A stretch of DNA of 64,000 nt from Annona cherimola. Its lineage: Eukaryota; Streptophyta; Magnoliopsida; Magnoliales; Annonaceae. Position numbers and translations under genes: made by a program. The stretch covers positions 13,115,399 to 13,179,398 of the forward strand of contig CM059977.1 of the NCBI GenBank assembly GCA_030490835.1, written 5' to 3'. Below are positions 36,700 to 48,294 of this stretch, one piece after another (positions within the stretch are counted from its first letter, which is position 1; every line of letters begins with the position of its first letter). The notes beneath the pieces were generated by a model, which was not told where the DNA came from, did no database searches, and saw nothing but the letters and a program-made list of their open reading frames with translations.

Positions 36700-37561
36700 G
36701 GAATGGAAGTTTCTTTCAGAAAAACCACTCCTTTTCACCCTAATTCAAAATGTAGTCCCTCTTTGTCTTTGTAATTTTATTTATAGGTGCTGCTTCCTAC
36801 CTGCCCTGTTGTCCTTTTTTCAACTGCTTGATAAATAATTAATTATTGTATCTATCAAAATAATAATAATAATTGTAGGAAAGCAACCCAATTAGAAATA
36901 ACGAATGAACTAACATATTCGGTAGGAACTAAGGTAAAAAGTTAATCTAGGTTGTGCATATTTCGACATACACTATTAAACTAGAAATGTGAAAGAAAAG
37001 AAATACATTTATAACCCAAAATCTTCCAATATAAAATATGGATGCAATGTATTTTACATATGCCAGTTTGGTTAACTGAGTAAATTGATACATGAATTAT
37101 ATAAATGTTGGATCATCCAAACCTTACGAATTATACCAAGATTTAATTAGATGCTACAACAAATCTTGTAGAAAATTGTGAGGGGCTGACCAATTGTCAT
37201 TACTGATGCATGTACACGACGCCCCATTAATTATTAATAATGTTACAGTGGATTTCGATGCCAATAGTAAGATTTTTTTTTCTAATAAACCCTTATACAA
37301 ATCAAGTTGGATCAAGTGAATTTCGATGACGTTTCACGTAGTATGGAAGTAAGAATTAAACTCATTTAATTTATACTTCAACCTTTATTATGTCTTTGTT
37401 GTAAAAATGTTAACGTGCATTCTGATTGATATGTGTGGAAAAGTGCTTTATAGATTAGTTAGTCATTTCAAACTAAAATTTATTGATTCGACATATATTT
37501 TTTATGTAACAATTATGATTTGACTTTTAACTTATATAGAAGCAATTCTATGTAACTTATA
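36700..37561. other. 5' flank of RNase III copy A
   Basis: No gene. The sequence is shared with copy B at about 61560-62433 and would hold any upstream regulatory sites of the RNase III genes. Confidence 0.6.
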
Positions 37562-39045
37562 GGGGAATTTGCGTCATACCCCCTCTAAGTTTGCGAATTA
37601 GCATTTTAAACCTCGACGTTTGCGTATTAGCATTTTGGACCCTGAAAAGTTTCATCTTGTGCATTTTAAACTCTGCGCCCTAACGCCGTCAGTCTCCCAC
37701 CGCTTATCCGTGTGCAATGACGAAAATATTCTTTGATAAAAATGAAAGCGTAGCCCTAATGAGAATACCCTTCCCAAATCGAATAGCCAGCCGGCTGGCC
37801 GGGAGCCCGAACCGAAACCCCCGAAATCGAAAGCCCTTTGCTTTCAAAAAACCCCTAAATCGCAGTCCGAGAATTTCAAATCGGAGGAAAAAAATCGATA
37901 TCCTGTCTGTGTCCGTCGTCCTAACGAGAAAACTCTTCTCAAATCGAACAACCAACCTAATGGAAGCCCGAACTAAAACCCCCAAATTGAAACCCCTTTG
38001 CTTTCACAAAAAATCCCAAATCGCAATCGTGCCTGCGTTCGCTGTGAGACATCGCTAGGTATCGTCTTCTACCATAATGGTTCGAAAAGGGCAGAGAGGG
38101 AAGGGCAGAGAAGAGAAGTAAGTTGGTTGATAAATTATATATTTTTATATGGTAAAGTCGATATTATTTTATGCACATTTGCTTGGATGGTGAGCTGTCT
38201 GTGTGATATGCTTCTTTGTCGTGTGGTGGAAGACGCAGGGGAGGTGGTCCCATGTATGGAAATATACCTTTGTCTTTTAGGAATTGTCGTTGCTTAGATG
38301 TCCCTGTCGGGTGGTTGGTCCCATGTGGTGATTAAAAATGTGGCTTTTATGTAGACGGTTTGTTCGATTTGTTATAACTAGTTTGATTTGTCGTTGCCTA
38401 GCTGCCCTTGTAGGGTCGGTGGTCCCATGCGGTGATTAAAAAATGTCTGCCATGGATAATGTGAAAGTGTTGTTGGATTTCTCTGATTGTTGTGTCATTT
38501 TCTATGATCGAGAGCTTCCTTTGAGTCCCTAATTCAAATAGCTCAGCATAATCATCTATGCTGAATATTATACAGTTTCCTATGATGGAGAGCTTCCTTT
38601 GAGCTCCTAATTGAAACAGCTAGTACTAACAAAATGGTGTGCATTGCATGATTGATGACTATTTTTTGAACAACTACTATCTTTGTACAATATTGTGGAT
38701 TTATAAGATTTAAATCTTTTCTTGTTTCATTACTTTTATGATCAATCATTTATTTCTGATGTTTTTATGATGGATAATATGCAGGAAGACGTTTGAGGTT
38801 AATGTGATTTTGTGGTGGCACTATGGGGGCAGATTCGTGTACGACATAGAGGAAGGTTGTGAGGTATACGCTGGGGGAGATTTTGGGGTTGGTGGTGCTG
38901 ATGTGAAGACTTACAACCTATTTAGAATGTGTGAACAAATGACTATAGAAACCCGAGTTCATGGTCATCTATTGGACTTTTGGTGTGGGAAAAAGAAGAT
39001 ATTGATATCAAATGATGAGGTGCTGCGTAGTAGCCTATGAGAAGC
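37562..39045 (+). mobile_element. MULE (Mutator-like) fragment, present in copy A only
   Basis: Begins GGGGAATTTGCGTCATACCC, the kind of terminus seen in plant MULEs. Two exons join in frame: 38077-38117 (donor GTAAGT) and 38785-39040 (acceptor GCAG), giving 98 aa. The product (WHYGGRFVYDIEEGCEVYAG and following) resembles the PB1-like N-terminal domain of plant MULE transposases, then ends at a stop. There is no MULE transposase core and no matching right-end inverted repeat. Copy B goes straight from AACTTATA to the sequence after 39045. It is either an insertion in A or, less likely, a deletion in B. Confidence 0.7.
38077..39040 (+). pseudogene. Truncated MULE transposase N-terminal (PB1-like) reading frame
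   Basis: The encoded 98 aa begin MVRKGQRGKGREEKKTFEVN and contain the HYGGRFVYD core typical of the MULE PB1-like domain, then stop after LRSSL. A full transposase is several times longer, with an SWIM finger and MULE catalytic core downstream. Those are missing here, so the frame is a remnant. Confidence 0.6.
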
Positions 39046-40240
39046 CATGTTTCTTGTTTTGAATGATTGTATTTAATGTTATTTGTAAATTAGAAAATGA
39101 AGTTTCATCTAAATAAAAAATTGCATGGGTCACATTTGGTTTAAAATGTGTACATTATGAAAAATGATGAGATTCATTTACACACATATATATTAGAATC
39201 AATACTTTATATAATTATTTATCCATATAAAAATGATATTTTAGACAATTTAAATGTTAAAAAATATAACTTTACAATTAATATTTAGCATTAACTATTT
39301 TATTATGATGATTTTACACCTCTATAGATGAGATCTAAGCAAATGATATTAAACAAATGGTGGGATCTACTTGATGATATAATATAAATAATGCTAATAT
39401 AATATATTAAATGAATTTATATCAATCATCAAAGTGAAAAAATTGATAAGATTATAAAAATGTGAGATTCCTTAAAAGAAAAATTCCTTTACTTTGGTTG
39501 AAATTTTAATTATCACTTATTGATAATTAAAATTTTTAATTAATGTTGTCAGAAGGTATTACTAGAAAATATGTCCGCGTGGAGTTCCTTGTCGATGTCC
39601 ATCTTCAACATCATCTTCTTCTTTATTTAAATACTACTATCGCTGCCTACTTTTGACTGTTCGAACTTATTTTTAGTTTCATCTGTCTTTTAAGATGGCC
39701 TATGTTATTATGAAAATCTAGGAGATATAAATTCTTATACTTCATTGTCAAATGATCTCATTTTTACGAGTTAATGGTCATCAATATTACATTTTTGAAG
39801 ATGAAAACACCAAAAGAGATATTAAGGGCAAAGACTCCGACTGATACAAGATCTCATAAAAGGTAAGATGTACTCAACTCTACCTCTATTCCTTGAAGAT
39901 ATTATTAATATATTTCATATCTTAAAATGTTATGAAGCCAATTTATTTTATTAAAGATAATTTTTAATCATTTCTTTCTTCAACTTTTTGTGCTCGTAAC
40001 TTGATCAAGGATGAATTTTTAAATTAGAATTAGGTCTATTTATCTAATGAGGGTATCGTTAGATAGCCATATAATATTGTATATATAAATTCTAACATGA
40101 AGATTACTATTTTTCTACTTGACATCATGTTCTTCATATAGCATTTCTATGAATATGGAGAAAATTTTCCATACTAGGTGATATCTACATCTATAGTAAA
40201 AAAATAAAAAAGGAAAGGAGACGAAAAATTTGCATAGTAG
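39046..40240. other. Duplicated intergenic flank, copy A
   Basis: AT-rich sequence collinear with about 62440-63620. No gene supported in either copy. Confidence 0.6.
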
Positions 40241-40367
40241 GACATGTTATACAACAAATTTTTAGAGTTGGCAATGAAATCATTTCTCTCAACTTTGATC
40301 AAGGACATGTTATATAACAAAATTTTAGAGTTGGCAATGAAATCATTTCTCTCAACTTGATCAAACT
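40241..40367 (+). repeat. 63-bp tandem duplication, copy A only
   Basis: GACATGTTATA...AACAAA..TTTTAGAGTTGGCAATG occurs at 40241 and 40304. The matching place in copy B (about 63629-63690) has a single unit, so this arose after the large duplication or was lost from B. Confidence 0.8.
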
Positions 40368-40450
40368 CATCTGTAAATGATGAGGGAATAAGAAAATTAA
40401 TGTCCATCCATGTACAACATGTCTTTACTTATGGCTTTTGTTTTAATTAT

Positions 40451-40712
40451 GGGTATGTTTGGCAAATTATAAAAAAATTTCAATTTAAAACTTTTCACTC
40501 TTAATAACTATCCTATTTTTAAATTATTTTTCACATCTTCCTATACAACTACTATTATTTTTAATTATTTACACACAACTACCAATACAACCAACCTATC
40601 TATTTTAATTTTATTATCTTTACTTCTCATCATTACTCATATCTTATCACATCGTTTTCTACTAATTCAAAAACCTTTACATCAAAAGTTTTATGATTTG
40701 CCAAACACACCC
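40451..40712. mobile_element. Tourist-like MITE
   Basis: Ends GGGTATGTTTGGCAAAT and ATTTGCCAAACACACCC. The interior (AACTATCCTATTTTTAAATT, then ACAACTACTATTATTTTTAA, then ACCAACCTATCTATTTTAAT) matches the elements at 34705 and 56697. Copy B carries the same element from about 63777 to the window edge, so this insertion predates the duplication. Confidence 0.8.
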
Positions 40713-41884
40713 AATAACATATCTTTACTTTTTTATTACAACAAAAGAAATGAAAAATTATAATATGCGACATGATTTGTGTAAGAAAGGGAAAAATACA
40801 TTATTGTTAGAGATAGCTATGTAAATATTTTTCTTAAAGAAATGCTAGTATGATACGCATAAGCAATATAAAATCAAAATTTTCTTCCTCGGTAAAGAGA
40901 AGAAGAAGGAGGAGGAGATAATTATAATAAGGACCAAAATATTAATTTTCAATATGCAAGGACGCTTTCGTAATGTTTCAAAAGAGACGAAACGGCCGGC
41001 CATCCCACTTCGAGGAAACCGACGGACCAGTCTGTGCGACTTCCGTCGTAAGCGGATTCTCTGAAATATCAGTGAAGGTGGGCCCGACACTGTTTGAATA
41101 TATCACAACATAAAAAATAAAATTTAAAAAAAAATTATGGAGACTACTGCTGTTGTGATTATGTCGTCACTATAAACAGCTTATACCACTTTTTATACAT
41201 GATCTAAGCCGTGAAATATTATTTTTGGATTAGATAATAGTAGATTAAATTGTAAGATTAATATCAGTGGAATAACCGATTGTTTTAATAGTACATATCA
41301 AATGTATACAACTTCTTTTGGATGTGGCCCTTATGAACGTTGGATTTGGGTGATTATTTTAGGCATCCATTAAAATCACATGGAAAAATTTTGTACGGTG
41401 GAGATAAGTCTAAAATAATGTATAGGACGCAATTTTGATAAAGAATGCTACAGAAACTGTAGAGGCGGGGTTACAGAGGAGGAAGATTTGCGCAGTGCAT
41501 GCCCTCTCGGTTTCGTTAGGTAACGGCACGCCGGGAATTGATTGAAATGGGTATGGCTGTCATCAATGGCTTTTGGTGGGAGAAACAGGAACCATTTTGC
41601 ACGTATCGCACGCCAAGGAAGCAGGTGGAAATAAGACCTGCTGTGGAGATAACGGTCGCCAGCGGCCAGCGAGGCCTGCCTATCTACGTTGATGGTAATC
41701 CCGGCTGTTGATTCCATAGCAGCCCATACATCTAATCACTAAACTACACTACATGCAGATTGTCCTGGTTGAAGTGGGCGCATTTTTTAATAAATTTTTT
41801 TGTACCAAGTACTAGCCAATGAAAGTGGTACGACATGAAGCACCATAAAGAAGTGGCACTATATTCATGAATCAATGGGACAAA
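40713..41884. other. Intergenic region with two unassigned minus-strand frames
   Basis: Two less AT-rich patches, about 40965-41090 and 41447-41720, hold minus-strand open frames of 81 and 89 codons. Neither resembles a known protein. They could be remnants of a gene or an element. Confidence 0.35.
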
Positions 41885-42470
41885 AATATTTTTTTACAAC
41901 ATTTTTAATGTAATTATATTTAATTTATAAGTCAAATTTATTAGTTTCGAAAATATAAAAATATATTAGTCATTTTTAACAATTTAAAATAATTAAAATA
42001 TTGTGTTAAGAATAAAAATATTATGTTTTTAAAATTTAGAGAAATACATACATATCTTTAAAAATAGTTAAATTTAGTTCACAAATTAAATACACTTTAA
42101 TTAATGGTTTTATACCAACCGAGGCTAGCTAGGTTGGTGGCCGACTGCGGCGCAGAAACGCGTGCGCGCAGTCGGTCGAGAGTTCGAATCCGCGGGCGTG
42201 CGGATTTCGATAAATATATGCGTGGGAGCAAGTAGGTCTCCCGGATGGATGTAGTGTGGGAGCGAGTGGTCTCCCAGGTGGTTGTTTGGAAGCTGTGTCT
42301 TCCTTATTCTTTCGTGGAGCTGTGTCTCCAGACTTCTTTGGGAAAGATGTATCCCTTATATTTGTAAGAATGTCTCAAATCTTCAGGTATGATATGTGTT
42401 GAGATATGTACTTGTACCAATCAAAAAAAAAAAAATTAATGGTTTTATAAAAAAAAATATTTTTTCCAGA
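41885..42470. mobile_element. Foldback MITE-like element interrupted by a SINE
   Basis: The left arm (41890-41960) and right arm (about 42060-42115, resuming at 42450-42470) are inverted copies of the family seen at 1.2 and 46.6 kb. The SINE sits inside the right arm, since the arm sequence CACTTTAATTAATGGTTTTA is split and duplicated by it. The foldback element is therefore older than the SINE. Confidence 0.55.
42101..42449 (+). mobile_element. SINE with 15-bp target-site duplication
   Basis: The body 42116-42434 has a tRNA-like head with an A-box-like GGCTAGCTAGGTTGG, a B box (GAGTTCGAATCCG near 42178) and a long stem CGACTGCG/CGCAGTCGG between them. Two GGTCTCCC-containing repeats follow, then ATGATATGTGTTGAGATATG and a poly(A) tail. 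ATTAATGGTTTTATA flanks it at 42101-42115 and 42435-42449. Same family as 3692-3930, but longer. Confidence 0.92.
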
Positions 42471-42824
42471 CAATCTAAAATGGCTGGCATGTATCAGCAC
42501 CCTATATAAATATGACCACATATAGGAACATAGGATTTGGATAATTTTTGGTATAAAAGAATAGAAACACATCGCCAAAAGTTTAATGCGGCAAGATAAA
42601 TTGAAATGTGGTTACTATTACAATATGGATGGAAGGCATGGTAGATTGCTGTGGAGCGGCGTCGGTGAGAAAACGGAAGAGGATTTCACGGGGCAGGTCC
42701 ACGTGTGTGGATAGGGCGTGGCGGCCGCCAAAGTAGCGCGGGGCACGAGGCTTGCATGACCGACGCACGATCTTGCGAAGCAAAACCCGACTCTCTCCGG
42801 TCAAGTCACCAGCTCCCTACACTT
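42471..42824. other. Intergenic, unassigned GC-rich patch
   Basis: A minus-strand open frame of 73 codons (42583-42804) lies in a GC-rich stretch including GGCGGCCGCC. It does not resemble a known protein. Confidence 0.35.
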
Positions 42825-43145
42825 TTTTTTAAAAAAAAAAAATTAAAAAAAATTTGTTCATGAAACGGTTAATCTAGGTGTATTTAACATATGTATTAAT
42901 TTTTACTATTTTTGGAAACTTTTAGATATATTTTTTAGATTTTTAAAAACCAGTGGCATAAAATTACTAAAATGCCACTAATTTTTAAAAATCTAAAAAT
43001 CTCTAAAATTAGTAAAAATTGATATATATATTAAATACACTTATATTAACCATTTTGTAAAAAATATTTCAAAAAAAATAATAAAAAAAATGATTTTAAG
43101 CACCCAGGTGTATTGAGGCTCAATGCACCCGGGTGCATACAACTG
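42825..43145. mobile_element. Foldback MITE-like element
   Basis: AT-rich arms with GGTTAATCTAGGTGTATTTA (left) and TAAATACACTTATATTAACC (right) enclose a core with the opposed pair AAAACCAGTGGCAT and ATGCCACTAATTTT. The right end reads CACCCGGGTGCATAC. The arms closely resemble those of the element at 46590. Confidence 0.6.
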
Positions 43146-44655
43146 TAGCCCTGTTATAACTATAACAACTGATATTATAATCAAGTATTTTTATGATCCT
43201 CATATTATGGAAAAAAATTTCATAAATACCCCCATTATAGGATGAAATTTATAAAACCTCCACCGCTAGCGGAAATCTATAAATAGACAACTGCACAATG
43301 CCAGACTTGAACACCCGAACTTTTGCTCCTACACCATGGGTGTTACTATTGTGGCCTGGCTAGCTTGCATATGAAGTAAGAATAATTCAAGAACAAAATG
43401 CACCTTGAAATTTTTTCTAAAGTTTGGAATACATGAGGTTGTCTAATAACGTTAGCAATGAAAAAATAATAAATTAGAATTTTAAAAAGTGTGGTAGTGG
43501 TACAAATAAAATAAGAATAAATAGGATAGTTGTATGATAAAATTATTAAAATATAGGGATCAAAATGAAAAAATATTTAAATAGTTAAAATACTAAAAAA
43601 AATGTAAAAAACGTGTGAAAAGAAGTAGAAAATTTGCTTTCTTCCCCATGCCAATCAAATCCAATTGTCGAGGAGCAAGGGTGGGGGATTTCTAACCCTA
43701 AATACTTGTATTCCAAAAAAAAATCTAATTGCATTGTACGCTTTTAATGGGTTACTTGTTCAGGACTTAAATGAGATAAATCAGATCATTAGTCAAAAAA
43801 ATTGGTTTTTACTTAAAAATAAAACAATTTTTTTGTCATAACTTCTATTTCTATTTTTTGCTTTTATAGTTTCTAATTTTTACACAAATTGTTGTCGTTA
43901 ATAACAATAATTTTAAGGATCGTATAAACAACTTGTGGGACAAAATTTTTGCGTCATGCATTTGATAATGTCATAAAACTTCTGCGACAAAGCTTGTTTA
44001 GAAATGGAATGAGATGTAGAATGATAAAAAAATTATATATTATTATTTGTATGCAATGACATGTAGCTAGGATGGGATAAGATGTTTTGGAAATGAAAAA
44101 AAATTGAATGAAATATTAAAAAAAATAAATATATATATATATATACATGGAAAAAATAGTCGTTATTTTAAAAAATGCTAAAAGTGTTTTTTAATTAAAA
44201 TTTTTCTTCTTCTCATCCTCACTAATGCGTATAGCCACAATCTCGCGATTAAGGATTATACTATTTTAAAAATTATATTTTTATTAAATCCTAATGAATA
44301 ATATATGCGATACAACCCCAATGATCATAAATTCATGCAACCATTTCTCTTTCTTTTCTCCTTTCTATTGTTGTGGAGAAATCAAGACAGAACGACGAAA
44401 TGTTTGGACGCAGTAGGGATATAAAGTGGTTAACCAAAGCATCGTTGTTATATATCTTTTCAACCGTGGATGCGGTCATTCAAATTAGTAAGTAGCTTTA
44501 TTATTATTATTATTATTATTTACTGCCGAGTCTCTGAGAACCTCATGGAGAAAAACCCCTGCAAGAAATAGATAATGCCACCTCATCATCATTTTTCTCA
44601 TAAATATCTCTATTCCCGCTGATCGAGTGTCTTAATTAACTCTTAATGCATAATC
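43146..44655. other. AT-rich intergenic DNA
   Basis: No gene supported. A (TTA)n microsatellite lies at about 44500-44520. Confidence 0.5.
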
Positions 44656-44739
44656 AAAGTACGTACTGATTTTAATCAAAAAAAAAAAAAAAAGTACGTA
44701 CTGATTTACCCTCAACCAAAAAAAAGGACGTACTGATTT
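44656..44739 (+). mobile_element. Two tail-only retroposon insertions at one target
   Basis: AAAGTACGTACTGATTT occurs at 44656-44672 and 44691-44707, and with one change at 44723-44739. The separators are only TAATC plus A's and ACCCTCAACC plus A's. This is a triplicated target with two short poly(A) tails, as two successive, almost completely truncated target-primed insertions would leave. Confidence 0.75.
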
Positions 44740-45084
44740 GATCTTCAGGGCAGGGGTTTAATTTCATGCATTGGGAAAGATAGAAAGATAGATATTAGAT
44801 AGATAGATGGTGAGCGTATTGGGAGATGGCTGTTCTTCTTGGCTTTAGCTCTTAGCATGTAGCCCTTGGCTTTGTACTGCTACACAAGTCTCATACGATA
44901 GCCGGGCCCTCACGATAGATGTCAGAGGCGGCTCATCTTGGCCGGAGCAATCCACTATCTGCGCAGCACGTCGGAGACTCTCCATGCCATAGCTTAAATT
45001 TTCGTTTTTTCCAATTCATCTATACATTTCTCCATCAGATATATTTGTTGCAACAAAGTTTTTTCGCCATTGACCACTTGCAGC

Positions 45085-45416
45085 CGGCCTAAGTGGCCAC
45101 TTTACCCATTTTCTATTTTTTTTATTTTTATAATCTTGTTAACGTACTCATATTCAGTCTATAAACTAAGTTAATATAAGTATATTTAATCTATAAACTA
45201 ACGATGTGTATATATTTTTTAAAATTTTAAACGCCGTTGTTGGAAATGACTAAAATATATACTCCTGTATTCACAATTTTCAAAACATACGTACATATTC
45301 AAAAATATTAAAACTCAATTTATAAATTAAATATATCTAGATTAAAAAGTTTATAAAAATTTAAAAAATATAAAAAAAAAAAAGTTGGACCGATACACTT
45401 AGGCTGGCTGTCAGGG
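45085..45416. mobile_element. Foldback MITE-like element inside the beta-galactosidase relic
   Basis: GCAGCCGGCCTAAGTGGCC (left) mirrors CACTTAGGCTGGCTGTC (right). The AT-rich arms have AGTATATTTAATCTATAAAC and TTATAAATTAAATATATCTA. The outer ends resemble those of the element at 1.2 kb. It lies in the first intron of the pseudogene. Confidence 0.65.
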
Positions 45417-46580
45417 GATCATTCACAAATTTTTTGGTAATGAAGTTGGCAATGACATAGCAGCTGTCGTTTGTCAACAATCTTGTTACCAAAAGGCATG
45501 TGGTGGATCATAGCATTGGCAAGTATATCATTGTCAACGAGATAATATCGAAATTTTGCTGTCAAACATAAAGTTTATTTCTTAATTAATTCATTACTTG
45601 CATTATTATCTGGCCATTGATCAGGACCCATCTGATTAAAAGTCTTAATTTTGTCCTCATTTCTCCCATCACTTCATGTCTTCATCATTCGAGTGCAGAT
45701 GTGGCCTGATCTCATCCACGAGGCCAAAATTGTGGCCTCAATACCATTGAAACCTATGCCTTTTGGAATGCACGTGAACCATAACGACAGGATGTATGTA
45801 TCGACTGGACTTTAATTTGTATCTTCAAAATATATATAAAATTCTATAAAGGAAGTATTTTAGCATTGATAATACCACTAAAGTTTTCAGTGTTTTTGTC
45901 TTAATTTTGCCACTTTGGTGATTAAATTAAATTTAATTAATCATTTTGTTTAAAATTATTTATTTTATTATAGTACTGAACATCATTTGATCAAAGTTCC
46001 GGACAGGCCAATGTAAGATATATATATAGAGTCATTTGTGTACATAAGGAGAAAGTTTTAGATGACATAAATGATGACATAAATGTTAAATTAATAATTT
46101 AAAATTAGATATAAATCAAACAATTTTCTCATGCTAAATTTATTTTTATTATTTTTATCAACTGAGGCCCACGGATATGTTTATTTTGAACGAAACTTTG
46201 TTTTCTAGTGAACCAAATAGTTTTAAATGCGATGTACAGATTGAATTATGATGATGATGATGATCATTATTATTTGATGTAAGATGTACAGATTGAATTA
46301 TGATTTAGCTTTAAAGGTGGGCTTAGATTTTGGTGATTATTTCGTAATTTTTAAGGGCGTCCGCACTCTAGAATTATGTCCCTTTCTATAGATATATAAC
46401 TTGCCATTTCTCTCGCATGCAGTACCATTTTGAGGGCAATTACGATCTCGTCAGGTTCATTAAGACCATACAACAAGCCGGGATGTATCGTATTCCCCTA
46501 TGCCTACGCTGAATGTAACTATGGGTTAGTATTTCAAACTGTAATTAAATAAATTATAAATTCTTAGTTATATTGGGACT

Positions 46581-46901
46581 CCTTTTAGCGGACCTCGATT
46601 GCATGCGCCCGGGAGCATGTAGCGCTGCATGCTCCATGGCGTATACACCTATTTTTTTTCAAATTTTTTTTACAATATTGTTAATCTATATCTATTAACC
46701 TAAAATGCTACTGATTTTCAAAAATAAAAAATAAATATCTAAAATACTCTAAAAATGGTAAAAATTTATACACATATTAAATACACTTAGATTAGCAATT
46801 TTATAAAAAAATTTGAAAAAAAATAAAAAAATGGGTGTATGCGCCGAGAGCATGCAACAATGCATGCTCCCGGGCGCATGCAATCGGGATCCCCTTTTAG
46901 C
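46581..46901. mobile_element. MULE-type MITE, 303 bp, with 9-bp target duplication
   Basis: The body 46590-46892 starts GGACCTCGATTGCATGCGCC and ends GGCGCATGCAATCGGGATCC, an inverted repeat of 30 bp with two or three mismatches, extending into AT-rich arms. Perfect CCTTTTAGC copies flank it (46581-46589 and 46893-46901). A 9-bp target duplication indicates the Mutator superfamily. It sits in an intron of the beta-galactosidase relic. Confidence 0.9.
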
Positions 46902-48004
46902 CATGCTTTCTTCTTAATTAATTACTGAGGATTTCTAGCTTGGCTCCACCAAGTTCCTCAACTAATTATATATATATATTTATATATTGCATCATCTCGA
47001 CTAGTATCATAATTAAGTTTTCTGAGACATTTTTACAATTTTCTAAAAAACATCTACAATTTTCTTAGACATAATTAATTGACTAATATCCTATTTTTCC
47101 TAACTACGTATATTTCGGTAGTGAAAACTTCAACCGTGGGAAGATAAATGCCGCCAATATACTCCACAAAACTACCGGCAAGGCTGGTGCTGGCAGAACT
47201 TAAACCAAGGACCATTGAGACAAAGACTCATTAGCTTGGGATCCTCAACTAATTAATGCACTTTAAAACTGTAAATTCTAATTATGGGGTCATGATAACT
47301 TATGTTAAATAATTATGGTTGGTGTTAATAATTAACTTTTGAATTGAATTAATTACGGAATGAAATGTAAGCTTCCACCACTTACATAATGAACAAGGTA
47401 AAATAAGAAAATTTGCTGGCCCCTCAAGGAGGGCCCATTATCCTTACTCAGGTGCTTAACTGTTTCAATTTCAGGCTTTTAATTAACCATCAACTAGAAC
47501 CAATCCCAATACTTACACGTATATGTCTAATAATGTACAATAATAGATCAAGAACGAATATGGGGACATCATGCATCCATATGGAGAGGCAGGTGCAAAG
47601 TATGCAAATGATGTGCCAAAATGGCTCATTTCCAAAATGTTGGTAACCCTTGGATCATGTGCCATCAAAAAGATCTATGGTATTTCCTTCATTTTTTAAA
47701 TGAAAAAAGATCTATTAATATTCATTTGATTTTTTATTGATATTATATACATCGTAATATTTGATATTATAACTAAAGCTCTTTCATAATCTTCACTTTG
47801 GAAGGATATCTTGTGAAATACCTCTGTACTCAAGGGGAACAATTGTAAATACTTTCAAACTAGTGAACAAATTTTTCACTTTCAATAGTGGAAGGAATTG
47901 AACCCTAGATGTCTCTAAAGCAAGCCACTGGTGACAAGGCTGGTGGCAATATTCATCTTATTTTGATTCTATATACAGGGGAAGATGGTTAAATAAAATA
48001 TGGG

Positions 48005-48165
48005 TGATTTAGTTAGGCTGGCCTAAAAAATATATATTTTTATTTTTTTAATTTTTTGGTGGACATGTAAAATTAAGTATATTTAATCTATGAACTAAGT
48101 TTTACCATTTTTAGATGTTTTAAAGTATTTTTTATTTTTAAACACAGCGATATTATCGTAATTTT
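48005..48165. mobile_element. Partial foldback element
   Basis: GTTAGGCTGGCCTAAAAAAT followed by AAGTATATTTAATCTATGAA and CTAAGTTTTACCATTTTTAG matches one arm and the core start of the same family. The second arm is missing. Confidence 0.5.
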
Positions 48166-48235
48166 CTGGTATAATATATAGTATATACTATTTTATCACT
48201 GTTTAAATCTTTAATTATTTATTTTGAAAGTTGAT

Positions 48236-48237
<2 letters not shown>

Positions 48238-48293
<56 letters not shown>

Positions 48294-48294
48294 T
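48238..48294. repeat. (AT)n-(AC)n compound microsatellite
   Basis: About 44 bases of alternating AT followed by a short AC run and ATATAT. Within the beta-galactosidase relic. Confidence 0.95.

Larger units (their letters stand above)
27197..40676. repeat. Segmental duplication, copy A
   Basis: From ACATAGATTATTCC at 27197, inside PDK1 intron 6, this interval is collinear and in the same orientation with 50456-64000. The match runs through PDK1 exons 7-11, the shared 3' flank, the whole RNase III-like gene and its flank. It is broken only by insertions and small gains or losses specific to one copy. Copy A continues beyond 40676, but its partner runs off the window there. Confidence 0.95.

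Noticed and set aside
48238..48294. The open frame running through the (AT)n repeat
   Set aside because: Its first half is translated microsatellite. Only the later part, matching beta-galactosidase, was kept within the pseudogene.
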